Assembly: GCA_963682025.1 (NCBI GenBank)
Contig: OY821517.1
Location: 94,113,946 to 94,177,945, forward strand
Direction of reading: 5' to 3'
DNA length: 64,000 bases
Origin: Cordilura impudica
Lineage: Eukaryota; Arthropoda; Insecta; Diptera; Scathophagidae
Below, one piece after another: positions 1-10,789 of the stretch. The position numbers were made by a program, and so were the translations under genes. Within the stretch, counting starts at the first letter, position 1; each line of letters begins with the position of its first letter. A model generated the notes under the pieces. It was not told the origin of the DNA, did not search any database, and was given only the letters and a program-made list of their open reading frames with translations.

Positions 1-574
1 GAAAAATGGACAGATCCTGACCATATTTGGTAAAGTCAGTTATATTTAAAAAAAAATATATACAAACCAAATTTGAGAAAAATCTGTACAATATTTTTGT
101 TTTTTGATAGATTTAATTGAAGATCGGGAAGCAGCTCTATATGGGGCCTATGACTAAGAATTGTCCTATAGGGATTTTATTTGGACTACTGATTAATGGA
201 TATGATAAACACATACAAACCCAATTTGACTGAGATCTATACAATAATTTGTATCTTATGGCAATTTATGTCGATTTCATAGGGGTCATTTGTATGGGGA
301 CTAGGTCTGCACATTGACCGAATTTCACCAATTTCAACAGCGTTTATCCTAAGGCCGATAAAAGCTTATCTACCAAATTTCATCAAAATATATTCGTATT
401 TGCTACCTGTAGTTTGATTACAAGGTTTACATGGACATACAGACGGACGGACGGACAGACGGACGGACATCGCATTGGTATGATAAAAGATGAGTCTAGG
501 TCAAGTATTTTTGGTAGTTACAAACAGCAGCACAAAGTCATAATACCCAAACTACATAGTGGTATAGGATATAA
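1..574 (-). mobile_element. Helentron-like repeat, family A, partial
   Basis: Non-coding interspersed repeat present about a dozen times in this window. In the orientation used here, a complete copy begins with TATACCCTATACCACTATG, carries a GTCC/GGAC microsatellite near that end, and finishes with a palindrome followed by ATTTTCTTACTTG. This copy is reversed: the microsatellite is at 441-470 and the TATACCC end is at about 574, while its hairpin end lies left of the window. The architecture (inverted subterminal motif, microsatellite, terminal hairpin, no coding) resembles dipteran DINE-1/Helentron non-autonomous elements; that class assignment is inference. The 79-residue frame at 414-653 is read through this repeat and is not a gene. 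Confidence 0.75.
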
Positions 575-639
575 ATATGTTCTTGAACTGTTACGATCTG
601 TGAAGAAAACACATGCTATCAGAGAAAAATCGTCTGGCT

Positions 640-1353
640 GGCATAAATATTGACAAAAAAAAAAACACATCAACTCTTCAAGATGGAATTGGAATACTAT
701 TCGCTTTTCAGATACGTCCAACCATAATATAAGAGCCCATGATGGAAGAATGTTTGTATGATGACCAAAGGGAATAATACTAGATCAAAATATATATAAA
801 TAAAACTGTTATGTTCGGTGCCGGCATTATTACTATATGGGTAATAATGACGTAATGTATCCATGCGCTGAGGAAAATATGGCCCTGCTCTAGATGTTCG
901 AACTTGTCAATGACCCAAAAAACTCCTCCGATGTTGTAAGCGAATGGCTGCAATCTAACACATTTCGTGTTTTGCAATGTCCAAACTAATAACCAGATCT
1001 CAATCCCACAGAAGATCTATGAGAAATTTTAGATCTGAAAATACGGACACAAAATTACACAAATATAGAGGCAACTAATTCAGATATCAATGGATATCAT
1101 CAACAATTCAACTGACTCTATGCCTCGGCGTTGTGAAGCGCTACTGAAAAATTATGGATACACCAAAAAAAAGGGGGAAAGTTTTGTACAGTAAAGATTT
1201 CCAATGTTTTGTCGATAAAAATGAATACTTTTAGGTTTTTTTATTCTAAATATATAATTTAATATAATATTTTTTCTTTTTCAAATAAATTAAACACAAA
1301 TTATTTGGAATAACAATTCTTTGTTAAAAGTTTCCACATAATTGTCACTTACT
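640..1353 (+). pseudogene. Tc1-like transposase relic, 3' half
   Basis: Translating the plus strand in mixed frames gives the second half of a Tc1-family transposase. HDGRMFV is visible near 737, NDPKNSSDVVSEWL at about 912-953, then PDLNPTEDLWEILDLKIR near 992-1045, which is the Tc1 'SPDLNPIENLW' block holding the third catalytic acidic residue. The tail PRR-CEA near 1122 matches the usual C-terminal segment. There are many stops and frameshifts, so it is dead. A possible 3' inverted-repeat end, GTCACTTACTG followed by TA, sits at about 1343-1355 and would match a Tc1 end beside a TA target. No 5' terminal repeat or N-terminal DNA-binding domain was found; the relic abuts the family A copy on its left. 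Confidence 0.75.
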
Positions 1354-1748
1354 GTATATCTTGAGCTAAGAGTGCAAGTCCTTTTATATAAAGTTAAAAG
1401 GAGAGGATTGAAAGTTTATAGAAAACCATGGCATTTTAAAGGGTTGTGAAAGTATTTTTGCAAGAGAAAATTTGATTTGTGATTTTTTCAATGCACTTGG
1501 CATGTTCCTAGCGTGGACTTTATTTATCACTGTTAAAGTTATCAAAGAACAAAAAAATGGAATAATGAAATCACTGAAAAAAGTCTTATTTTATTTCATC
1601 TTATTGCATTACAACCTATATATATATATATATATATATATAATGTGGATCAAGCACCTTTTCCCTTTGCTAATGTGCAATTTTTGAAATGATTGATGTA
1701 CTGAAAATTAATTTAAAACAAATTTTTAAAAATTAAAAAAAAAACAAT
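1354..1748. other. AT-rich DNA with a short TA microsatellite
   Basis: No gene, RNA or mobile-element protein signature was seen. A (TA)n run lies at about 1618-1642. The 71-residue frame at 1472-1687 is low complexity and reads through that run. Confidence 0.5.
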
Positions 1749-2209
1749 TACGAAAATTATAGTCGGGGTAGACCAACTATGCGATAGCCTATACCATGCG
1801 TTTAGGTCCGACTAATCGGGTGTATAAAGTAAGTATAAACCAACTCTAATTGGAATTTTTATGCTATATTTTTATGCTATATTAGGTCCAAAAATGGACC
1901 GCTCCTAATTATAGTTGGCGAAGTCACACATTTTTTGCAAAACCATATACAAACCAAATTTGAGAAAAATCTATGCAATACTTTTGTTTTTGATATCTTT
2001 AAGTGAAGATCGGGAAGCAGCTTTAGCTGGGCTATGACTAAGAATTGGGTTATAGAGTTTTTTTTTTGAACTACTGATTAATGGATGTAATATACAAATC
2101 CAACTTGACAGAGATCTATATGATAAAATTGATCTTACGCCAATTTAAGTTGATCTCATAGGGAGGGACGCACATCGCTAAATCGACACAGATGGGACTA
2201 AATCAACTA

Positions 2210-3516
2210 GAGGGTCCGCCATCTAACGTTTTTTTTTTTCAACTAGTGCTTATTTCGAGAATGGTAACACTTAGCTCATGTCTGATTTGACAGATAATTA
2301 GTTTTATCCTTCCGCTGAACGAATATGGTTGCGTATACGCTTGAACAACGCTGGGGAATATTGCGACATTACTTTGAAAATCGTGGTAATGTTGCAGAAT
2401 GTGTGCGAAAATTGCGTACGGATTTTGGAAGAAGAGAAGCACCGTCAGCTCTGTGTGTTCGTTACCTTGTCAAAAAAGTGAAAGAAACTGGCATCCTAAT
2501 CGATAAACAAAAGCGTGAAAAGCCAAAAACAGTGCGAACACCCGAGAATGTTGGTGCTGTGGCAGAAAGTGTGCTTGAAGCGCCATCAACATCAATTCAC
2601 CGTCGTTCTCAAGAATTGAACATTTCGGAGGCATCATTGAGACGAATTTTGCGTACAGACCTTGGTATGATGCCATACAAAGTCCAATTTGTTCAGGAGT
2701 TGAAGCCAACTGACCATCCAATGCGTTTTCGCTTCGCTAAGTGGGCCTGCGATCAACTTACAGAAGAGGCCGATTTTGCCAAAAAAAATCATCTTTTCAG
2801 ATGAAGCTCATTTTGATCTTGGCGGGTATGTAAGCAAGCAAAATTGTCGCATTTGGGGCACAGAAACCCGCACGCATACATTGAAAAGCCGATACACCCA
2901 AAACGAATCACTGTTTGATGCGGATTTTGGTCCAGAGGCATAATTGGGCCATTTTTCTTCGAAAATGAGCAAGAAGTGGCCGTTACAGTCAATGGCGATC
3001 GTTACCGGGCCATGTTGAACGAATTTTTGTTCACAAATATTGAAGAGGAGGATATTGGCAACATTTGATTTCAACAGGACGGCGGCTACATGCCACACAG
3101 CCGAAGCTACACTCGATGTTTTGCGCCCTGTTTTTGAAGATCGCATTATCAGCCGCAGAGCTGATGTTGTTTGGCCACCTCGGAGCTGCGATTTGACACC
3201 GTTGGACTATTATTTTGGGGTGTCCTCAAAGACAAGTGTTACGCCAACAAGCCAGAGACAATTGACGCTTTAAAGGACAATATTCGTGAAGCCGTTGCTG
3301 AAATACAGCTGCACACAATCGATAATGTGCTTAAAAATTGGACCGATCGTGTAGGCTACTGCATGGCCAGCCGAGGCAGCCATTTGAATGAAATTATTTT
3401 CCGTTATCAACCGGAAGGATTGTGTTTTCAAATAAAAGTATAAGTTTGAGATATTATTCTGTAGTTTTTTTTTTATAGCATTTTCAGAAAAAAAAAAAGT
3501 TATTTGGCGGACCCTT
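2210..3516 (+). mobile_element. DD41D (rosa-type) mariner element
   Basis: A Tc1/mariner transposon of about 1.3 kb with short terminal inverted repeats: AGGGTCCGCCA just inside the left end and TGGCGGACCCT at the right end, each followed inward by an oligo-T/oligo-A stretch. It is flanked by TA at 2208-2209 and 3517-3518, the expected target duplication. It encodes one transposase, described separately. Its site lies inside a family A repeat that continues on both sides. The spacing of 41 residues between the second and third catalytic aspartates places it in the DD41D group, known from tephritid and other higher flies. Confidence 0.9.
2325..3443 (+). pseudogene. DD41D mariner transposase, inactivated
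   Basis: Cut-and-paste transposase of about 370 residues if intact. The N-terminal half is open from the start at 2325 (MVAYTLEQRW) to about 2790 and contains the helix-turn-helix DNA-binding region, including SEASLRRILR. Catalytic residues are visible: FSDEAHF (Asp codon at 2800), QQD (Asp at 3078) and LTPLDYY (Asp at 3205). Forty-one residues separate the last two. Damage includes a frameshift in the A run near 2781, a lost base near 2870, two Trp-to-TGA changes at 2916 and 3066, and a frameshift near 3083. The C-terminal part ending at 3443 is open again (ASRGSHLNEIIF). The element therefore cannot mobilise itself, though the low number of lesions suggests moderate age. Confidence 0.9.
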
Positions 3517-3583
3517 TATTTTTTGATAGTTACAAACATCGGAACAAACTCATTATACCCTGACTACGTACTGGTATAGGGTT

Positions 3584-5215
3584 AATTTAAAATTTGATGA
3601 GTGAAGGAAAAGTGAGGCCTCAGGAACGGAAAGGTAATTCAAAAAAATTATATATGTATCTTTCAAAAAACCACAAATTTTGAATACGATTGATAAAAAA
3701 ATTTCATTATAAATATCATGTAAGAAGCATAACATTAAAAATAATTCACAGAAATTACGTGTTTGTATAAATTCAATAACAAATGACAGACTGTTTCAAC
3801 ATTCTATGACAATTAGCTGTTTGCGCTTGGCGTCTGAGTAGTTGACAAGACTTAGATATTTTGTACGACAATTTTTTAGGTTTTATAATATCTGTTAAAA
3901 CAAAACAATACAGAATGACAGCAACTTGTCGAACAATCCATATAACAAAAACAGACACAACAAAAACATTAATGGTTTTCTTTGTTATACGTTCCTAAAA
4001 GGTATTTTTTTTTGTAACTGGAACTAAAATTGTATAAATAAAAACGTTGGATTGTTTAATCCGGCTACGTCATGTTTAACTTCCGTTAACTAATGTTTCG
4101 CCGTTGACCGATTTTCATTTTACAATTAAATTTATCCAAATGCAAAGACTAATATATCAATTCCCTAAAAAGTGCTTTAGTACTTAACATTTCAATTCTA
4201 AAAATGAGTAATAGTTTGTATCGTAATTGATTGATTGGTCATAACAAAATATTTCCTAACACTTTTATAGTTTCTCAAATTCAAAAGATTCATTCAAGAA
4301 ATGTTAATTCAATTTAATGTTTACTCTACATAAATAACATCTTAATATTGCAAAGTGATATAAATTGCTCAAACAAATATAATTAATTAAAATGTTATTT
4401 TATTTGCATATCAAATATGGCCGTATTAACCTACAAGCATTCACATCTACATTTAATTTCAAATGAAAACTACAAGTGTGCAACAAATGGATGAATGAGT
4501 ATAAAAAAAACTCATTAATAGCTAAACTAATTTCAACATCAACATCATCATCATCATCAGCATTTTAATCGACATCGTCGAAAAATTGTGCAGCAGTCAG
4601 CCACCGCCAACCAAACACAATAAAAAAGATATTAGATAACATGTATTGTACTATTCCAACACAAGTGTCTTATTAAAGAAGAAAAACAAAAATAAATCGA
4701 AATAATGTAATACCGAAATAGAAAAAATTAAAAAAAATTTATTGCAAAAAAATTTAACTAAAAAATTAAAATACAAACTTTTACTAAATATCATTTTACA
4801 ACACACTTACACAGAAGTGTACCTGTATTAAAAAAGCAAAGAAACAAACAAAATACACATGCTGATTACTTTACAACTCCACCACTTTTTTGAAGTAAAC
4901 AACTTAAACAAATTAAAAAAAACGATATTCATTGCAAAATATCTACATTTGAAGATAAATTTTTAAAGGCGTGTAATGTAAAAATTATGCATTAAATTAG
5001 TTACGCTTTAATTTTTTTTCGATTTAATTTTTTTTAACATGCAAAATACACTAGTTTCTTTTACTTTTCCAAATCGTACTCTTTTCTACTGCAACACCTG
5101 CAGTACATTAAACGGCGCATTATATTTAAAGCAGTTTTATTTTTATTATAAACACATGGCTAAATGAATACATATATACAAATGAGAAGCAATATTAATA
5201 TTATAATGTAATTTA
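3584..5215. other. AT-rich intergenic DNA
   Basis: No supported coding region. Short frames at 3553-3735 and 3773-3958 are low complexity and lack any recognisable family. A CAT/ATC trinucleotide run lies at about 4538-4560, downstream of a promoter-like motif listed separately. The 4480-4640 part is less AT-rich than its surroundings (CAGCAGTCAGCCACCGCC), as in many dipteran 5' leader sequences. Confidence 0.5.
4500..4538 (+). promoter_or_regulatory. Possible TATA/initiator core promoter
   Basis: TATAAAA at 4500-4506 is followed about 33 bases later by TTTCAACATC, an initiator-like site, then by a leader-like stretch with CAT repeats and CAGCAGTCAGCCACCGCC. The spacing fits fly TATA promoters. 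The first downstream ATG, at about 4641, opens only ten codons, so any gene would need a spliced leader. In AT-rich DNA such matches arise by chance; this one is weak. Confidence 0.25.
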
Positions 5216-5217
5216 TC

Positions 5218-7155
5218 ATAATATAATATAATATAATATAATATAATATAATATAATATAATATAATATAATATAATATAATATAATATAATATAATATA
5301 ATATAATATAATATAATATAATATAATATAATATAATATAATATAATATAATATAATATAATATAATATAATATAATATAATATAATATAATATAATATA
5401 ATATAATATAATATAATATAATATAATATAATATAATATAATATAATATAATATAATATAATATAATATAATATAATATAATATAATATAATATAATATA
5501 ATATAATATAATATAATATAATATAATATAATATAATATAATATAATATAATATAATATAATATAATATAATATAATATAATATAATATAATATAATATA
5601 ATATAATATAATATAATATAATATAATATAATATAATATAATATAATATAATATAATATAATATAATATAATATAATATAATATAATATAATATAATATA
5701 ATATAATATAATATAATATAATATAATATAATATAATATAATATAATATAATATAATATAATATAATATAATATAATATAATATAATATAATATAATATA
5801 ATATAATATAATATAATATAATATAATATAATATAATATAATATAATATAATATAATATAATATAATATAATATAATATAATATAATATAATATAATATA
5901 ATATAATATAATATAATATAATATAATATAATATAATATAATATAATATAATATAATATAATATAATATAATATAATATAATATAATATAATATAATATA
6001 ATATAATATAATATAATATAATATAATATAATATAATATAATATAATATAATATAATATAATATAATATAATATAATATAATATAATATAATATAATATA
6101 ATATAATATAATATAATATAATATAATATAATATAATATAATATAATATAATATAATATAATATAATATAATATAATATAATATAATATAATATAATATA
6201 ATATAATATAATATAATATAATATAATATAATATAATATAATATAATATAATATAATATAATATAATATAATATAATATAATATAATATAATATAATATA
6301 ATATAATATAATATAATATAATATAATATAATATAATATAATATAATATAATATAATATAATATAATATAATATAATATAATATAATATAATATAATATA
6401 ATATAATATAATATAATATAATATAATATAATATAATATAATATAATATAATATAATATAATATAATATAATATAATATAATATAATATAATATAATATA
6501 ATATAATATAATATAATATAATATAATATAATATAATATAATATAATATAATATAATATAATATAATATAATATAATATAATATAATATAATATAATATA
6601 ATATAATATAATATAATATAATATAATATAATATAATATAATATAATATAATATAATATAATATAATATAATATAATATAATATAATATAATATAATATA
6701 ATATAATATAATATAATATAATATAATATAATATAATATAATATAATATAATATAATATAATATAATATAATATAATATAATATAATATAATATAATATA
6801 ATATAATATAATATAATATAATATAATATAATATAATATAATATAATATAATATAATATAATATAATATAATATAATATAATATAATATAATATAATATA
6901 ATATAATATAATATAATATAATATAATATAATATAATATAATATAATATAATATAATATAATATAATATAATATAATATAATATAATATAATATAATATA
7001 ATATAATATAATATAATATAATATAATATAATATAATATAATATAATATAATATAATATAATATAATATAATATAATATAATATAATATAATATAATATA
7101 ATATAATATAATATAATATAATATAATATAATATAATATAATATAATATAATATA
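5218..7155. repeat. (AATAT)n pentanucleotide satellite array
   Basis: About 1.94 kb, roughly 387 tandem copies of a five-base unit (AATAT on this strand, ATATT on the other), with no interruption visible until 7155. AATAT is the unit of a classical simple satellite in Drosophila. The 661-residue frame on the minus strand is only this repeat read as a YYIIL pattern and is not a gene. Such uniformity means recent expansion or homogenisation, or assembly over-extension. Confidence 0.97.
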
Positions 7156-7559
7156 AATATAATATATTATTTTTAATATCTGAAATTGAAAAAGACAACA
7201 ATAGTTCTTTTCATTTCACTTGCTTGTATATCAAACATATAAATCATTATTTTTTTTTTTAATATGAGATTGCAAAATTAACACCTTTCCTTTCAAATTT
7301 AGGCGCAATAAACAATTTGTTAATATATATTTTAATATATAACAAACACATCGTGATTTATCACTTTGTAAAGCTACGAACAACCCGAATTCTAGTTTGA
7401 AAATATTATTTTGGTGAAAAGTGGTAACCTTACAAAACATGTGCTTTAAGTTTCAGAGCATCAGGTGTTTAGTATTTTTTTTCTGCCATAAAAATGTAAA
7501 CGATGTCAGTAAATTTGTAAACTAGTAAAAACATATTCACCGTTATGTGATTCAATACT

Positions 7560-8440
7560 TTCATTTAAATGCTCTCAGTCAAGCTAGATTCTTCTCAAGG
7601 GAACTATAAAATATTGAGTGGCATATGAGCTGCCAAGACGAACACAATAGTAGTCGACTTACTGAGGTGGCCACGCCAGAAACGAATAAGAGAATTCACA
7701 AAATGATATTTGATGATCGTCTGCTGAAGGTTCGTGAGTTAGCTGAAATGATTTTCATTTCAAAAAGTACTATGCATTGCCTATTGACCAAAAATTTGGA
7801 GATGAGAAAGCTGTTCTATTGTTCACATTAGAACAAAAACAGTGTTGTAAAGCTGTTCTACTGCAACAAAGCCGAGTTATCATATTGATTAGACATGTGT
7901 CCACCACTTCACAGCAGCGATAAAGGAACATCAAACAGTGTACTGAAATAGGAGAATCGTGTCTAAAAAAAGCTAAAAAATTCCAAATGCAGGAAAGTTT
8001 ATGGAGTCCGTTTTTTTGGAATTGATTATGGGATTGATTATTTATCGATTATCTTCAAAAGGGTACAACTTTCAACGGCGTATATTATTCTACGTTAGTG
8101 CAGCTTTTAAGTGATAAAGAAAAAAGGTCGCATTTGGCAAAAAATACACCAGTTCACTTATCCAAGATACCTTAAATAAAGTTTTGAATTGCTTCAGCAC
8201 GCACCGTATTCACCCTTTTAGCTTCTTCGCATTAGCTTCTATTTTCGAACTGAAAAAATTGCTCGGTGGTAAAAGCTTTGATTTGTGAAAAGGTGGATTC
8301 TGCGGTTGATGGCTACTGTAAGGAGCTGAACAGTTCTTACTATAAACCTACTATCGGACTAAAGGAAGATTATATGGAGATATAAAGAAAAATTTTCCCA
8401 AATTTGATGTGTTTTCTTTGTCAGGTCGGATTGTGTTGGA
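7560..8440 (+). pseudogene. mariner (DD34D type) transposase relic
   Basis: A frame at 7625-7831 gives MSCQDEHNSSRLTEVATPET followed by KRIHKMIFDDRLLKVRELAE and SKSTMHCLLTKNLEMRKL, the DNA-binding domain of a mariner transposase (family consensus roughly 'GRP-EV-T-E-I-KIHKMILDDR--KV-E-AE', ending 'L-MRKL'). Downstream the same protein continues in broken frames: KKSKKIPNAGKFMESVF, YRLSSKGYNFQRRILFY, LLSDK-KKRSHLAKN, then KKLLGGKSF. Many stops and indels. The first two catalytic aspartate blocks are too eroded to point to. A possible left terminal repeat (CATCAGGTGTTTAG, near 7458) is not matched by a clear right one. Confidence 0.75.
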
Positions 8441-10587
8441 ACCGCTCTGGCATATAATTTTTTTCTTAAGAAAAAATGTTGATAACAAATTGAAATTTTG
8501 ATTTAAAAATTTTTAAAATTCTAAGCCAAAGTAAAATATTATTTTTTTTTTAATTTTGAGTCAATTTATAAATTTAAAATTTTTCCTGTCATATTTCCTT
8601 AAAACCGTATATACTTTGAAATAAAAAAGTAGCCCGCGCTATTCATAACAAAAAAAAAAACCATCAGTTATTTTAGATTTTCAGGCGAATGCGATTTTTT
8701 CAGCTAATGAATTTTTAAATTAATTGTTCAATTAATTAATTTTTAATTTAATAAAATTATTAATTTTTGGCTCTTATTTATTTCAAGCCATTTAAAAATC
8801 TGAGTTAATAATCCATGGACATTGCTGCCATTTATTAAATCTTTGAAATGGAAAACTTTATTGATGGTAAACGGCAGAAGAGGAAAGCGAATAATAATGA
8901 AAGTGCTGAATTTGACTTTAAAGTATTGCATAGTCACGTAAACGTGACATTGCATTGTTTTTAGCAGGCCTCTACGAAGCTTTGGCAACAAGTTTTAAGA
9001 AATCTTATTAATTTAAAATATTTTTAAGTATTTTATGATATTTATTGATTAAATAGTTTTAAAAACCAATATAATAATTTTTTTCATTACAAAAAGAGTG
9101 CCTCAGAGTCCATTGGACATTATTGAGGCCACTATAATCCGTTAAACGAGTTTTTAGTGTACTATGTTATTTTTTTTTCAACTTCAAGTTAATGTTCACA
9201 AAAATATGGTAAACATTATACTAAAAATGAACTAAACTGATTGAAGTTTTGCTTTGTTTTTTATGTTCTTTAAAAATAACTTTTAAAATGCAAAACAAAA
9301 TTTAGTTTTTCTTTTCATTTTGGTAAATGATTGATTTTGCTAATGGAATTTATAACATAAAGTACTCAAGTTGTAAGTGGGGCGGAGGTTTTTCTTTTTG
9401 GTTGTATTAAGTAAACTAGTTATTTGTAATGTCAATTTCAAATTTAATGAATTTATGTAAAGAATTTTATTTGTTCTTATATTAAACAAGGTGTAATGCT
9501 AGGCTAAAAACCACAGATGATTGACTACAAATGTAGAAAGAATTAGAGGAGTATTTCGCACTCACGTTAATACGAGCAAGTAACTGCCTTTCTTGCATAC
9601 TACTATTTTATGCTTTGACAAATTTTTAAAATTTGTAAAAAATATTTTTTTTTTTTTGTTTTTGGACTTACCAATCAAATTGCCAAAAGTTCTAAAGGTT
9701 TTATTAATCAAATGAAAACTTTGGTATTTAAAAAAAAAAATTGATACAATAAATAAAATTTTCCCAATTAATTCCAATGTAATATTAATGCTGTTAAAAA
9801 ATTGTTTTACGCCAGTCAGCAAGTAAACTGAGTTATAATCATAAGTAAATTTTTTTCTAAAAACATGGATCTCTGACTAAAATTTCGTAGTATAAAAATT
9901 TTAATATTTGGTTAACTGATAGCTACGAAATATGAAAACTTTGACAGTAATAATTTTTTGAAGACATTTTTGTCCATTATTTACTTATTAAATGTTCACC
10001 AAAAATATTATAACATTACATAAATAAATAATTAAATAATTTTATTTGCTGCATATGCATTAACACAATTATTTAAACTTTTAATAAATTAATCTTTAAA
10101 AAAATTAAGAATTTTCGTATTTAAAATGATTCCAATTTAACAAAAGTTGTTGCTTAAATAAAAATCTCTTGAAATATATCCATTCACTGATATTTTGTTA
10201 ACATATTGTTTTCTAGGAATCCACTAATTCATCTATTTCAAATATGTATAATATTAACAAAAAATTCATTATTTTTTATCTTTTAAAATTATTTTTATTT
10301 AAATGTTCGTTTCATATTTATAAATCCTTTAGGCTTAATAACATTTTTCAAATACGTTTTTAATGGGTTTCATAAAAATTTTTTTAAGTAGTTTTACTTC
10401 AATAAAGTTAAACACTTGAAGTTTTTAACACCTTTTTTTCATAGCTGAATAATCCTTTATAAGTTTTTATGTTTACACCTTTTTTTATTATAGTTTTGTA
10501 CACTTGGTTGGTTTAATGTTTATTTTTTTGTTTTTTGGTAACTTTTATTGTTCTTAAATTTTTTAAAAATTCTTTTAAAATACATAC
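8441..10587. other. AT-rich DNA, possibly intronic to the minus-strand exon
   Basis: No coding segment recognised on either strand. If the exon at 10588-10630 belongs to a living gene, this stretch is its first intron. A minus-strand GTAAGT donor-like site occurs near 9666, but no convincing exon precedes it. A 32-base motif at 9096-9127 recurs near 41.26 kb and is discussed in findings. Frames at 8743-8991 and 9562-9822 show no known family. Confidence 0.45.
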
Positions 10588-10630
10588 CGGCTCCAAAAAG
10601 TGCAACTAATACAATCATAAACTTCTTCAT
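10588..10630 (-). CDS. First coding exon, signal-peptide-like start of an unknown secreted protein
   Basis: On the minus strand an ATG at 10630 opens MKKFMIVLVALFGA plus one base, then meets GTATGT, a consensus fly splice donor, at 10587. The context AAACAAAATG matches the preferred fly translation start. Two lysines followed by a hydrophobic run are typical of a secretory signal peptide, and an intron cutting the signal peptide after 10-20 codons is common in insect genes for cuticle proteins and small secreted peptides. A TATA promoter lies 117 bases upstream of the ATG with no intervening ATG. I could not find the second exon within the 2 kb downstream, so the product is unknown. It could also be a promoter-exon fragment left by a rearrangement. 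Unlike the surrounding sequence it has no mobile-element signature. Confidence 0.6.
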
Positions 10631-10742
10631 TTTGTTTAAAAAAGTAATAATCCAAAAATTTGTTAAAATTCGTATAAAATATATTTTTATTAAGTATGAA
10701 GTTCTCCTGTAAATTACTTGCGACAACGAAATACTTGTACCG

Positions 10743-10780
10743 ACTGTGAGTGGTTGGCGGTCTTACATTCGCTTTTTATA
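10743..10780 (-). promoter_or_regulatory. TATA box and initiator for the minus-strand exon
   Basis: Minus strand: GGTATAAAAAGC with TATAAAA at 10780-10774, then CTCACAGTCGG, an initiator-like site centred on 10747-10745. The TATA-to-start distance of 31-33 bases is what RNA polymerase II promoters of flies use. The DNA just upstream (CGCGTGCGCACATTCGCAGC) is unusually GC-rich for this window. The predicted leader of about 117 bases has no ATG before the start codon at 10630. Confidence 0.6.
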
Positions 10781-10789
10781 CCGCTGCGA

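Larger units (their letters stand above)
1749..3583 (-). mobile_element. Helentron-like repeat, family A, split by a mariner
   Basis: The left part (1749-2209) runs from a decayed hairpin (AGTCGG...GACCAACT) and TACCATGCG through the family A body to CATCGCTAAATCGAC. The right part (3517-3583) resumes with GATAGTTACAAACATCGG and ends in TGGTATAGGGT, which is the other end of family A. The two parts join smoothly if the mariner at 2210-3516 and one TA are removed, so this copy was in place before the mariner arrived. It is more diverged than the copies near 34.4 and 49.7 kb. Confidence 0.8.

Noticed and set aside
4538..4560. CAT/ATC trinucleotide run considered as a CRISPR-like or regulatory array
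   Set aside because: It is a simple microsatellite; there are no spacers, and nothing else in the window suggests a prokaryotic array.
5216..7201. 661-residue minus-strand open frame
   Set aside because: It is the AATAT satellite translated; a five-base unit without stops in this frame always stays open. No protein is implied.
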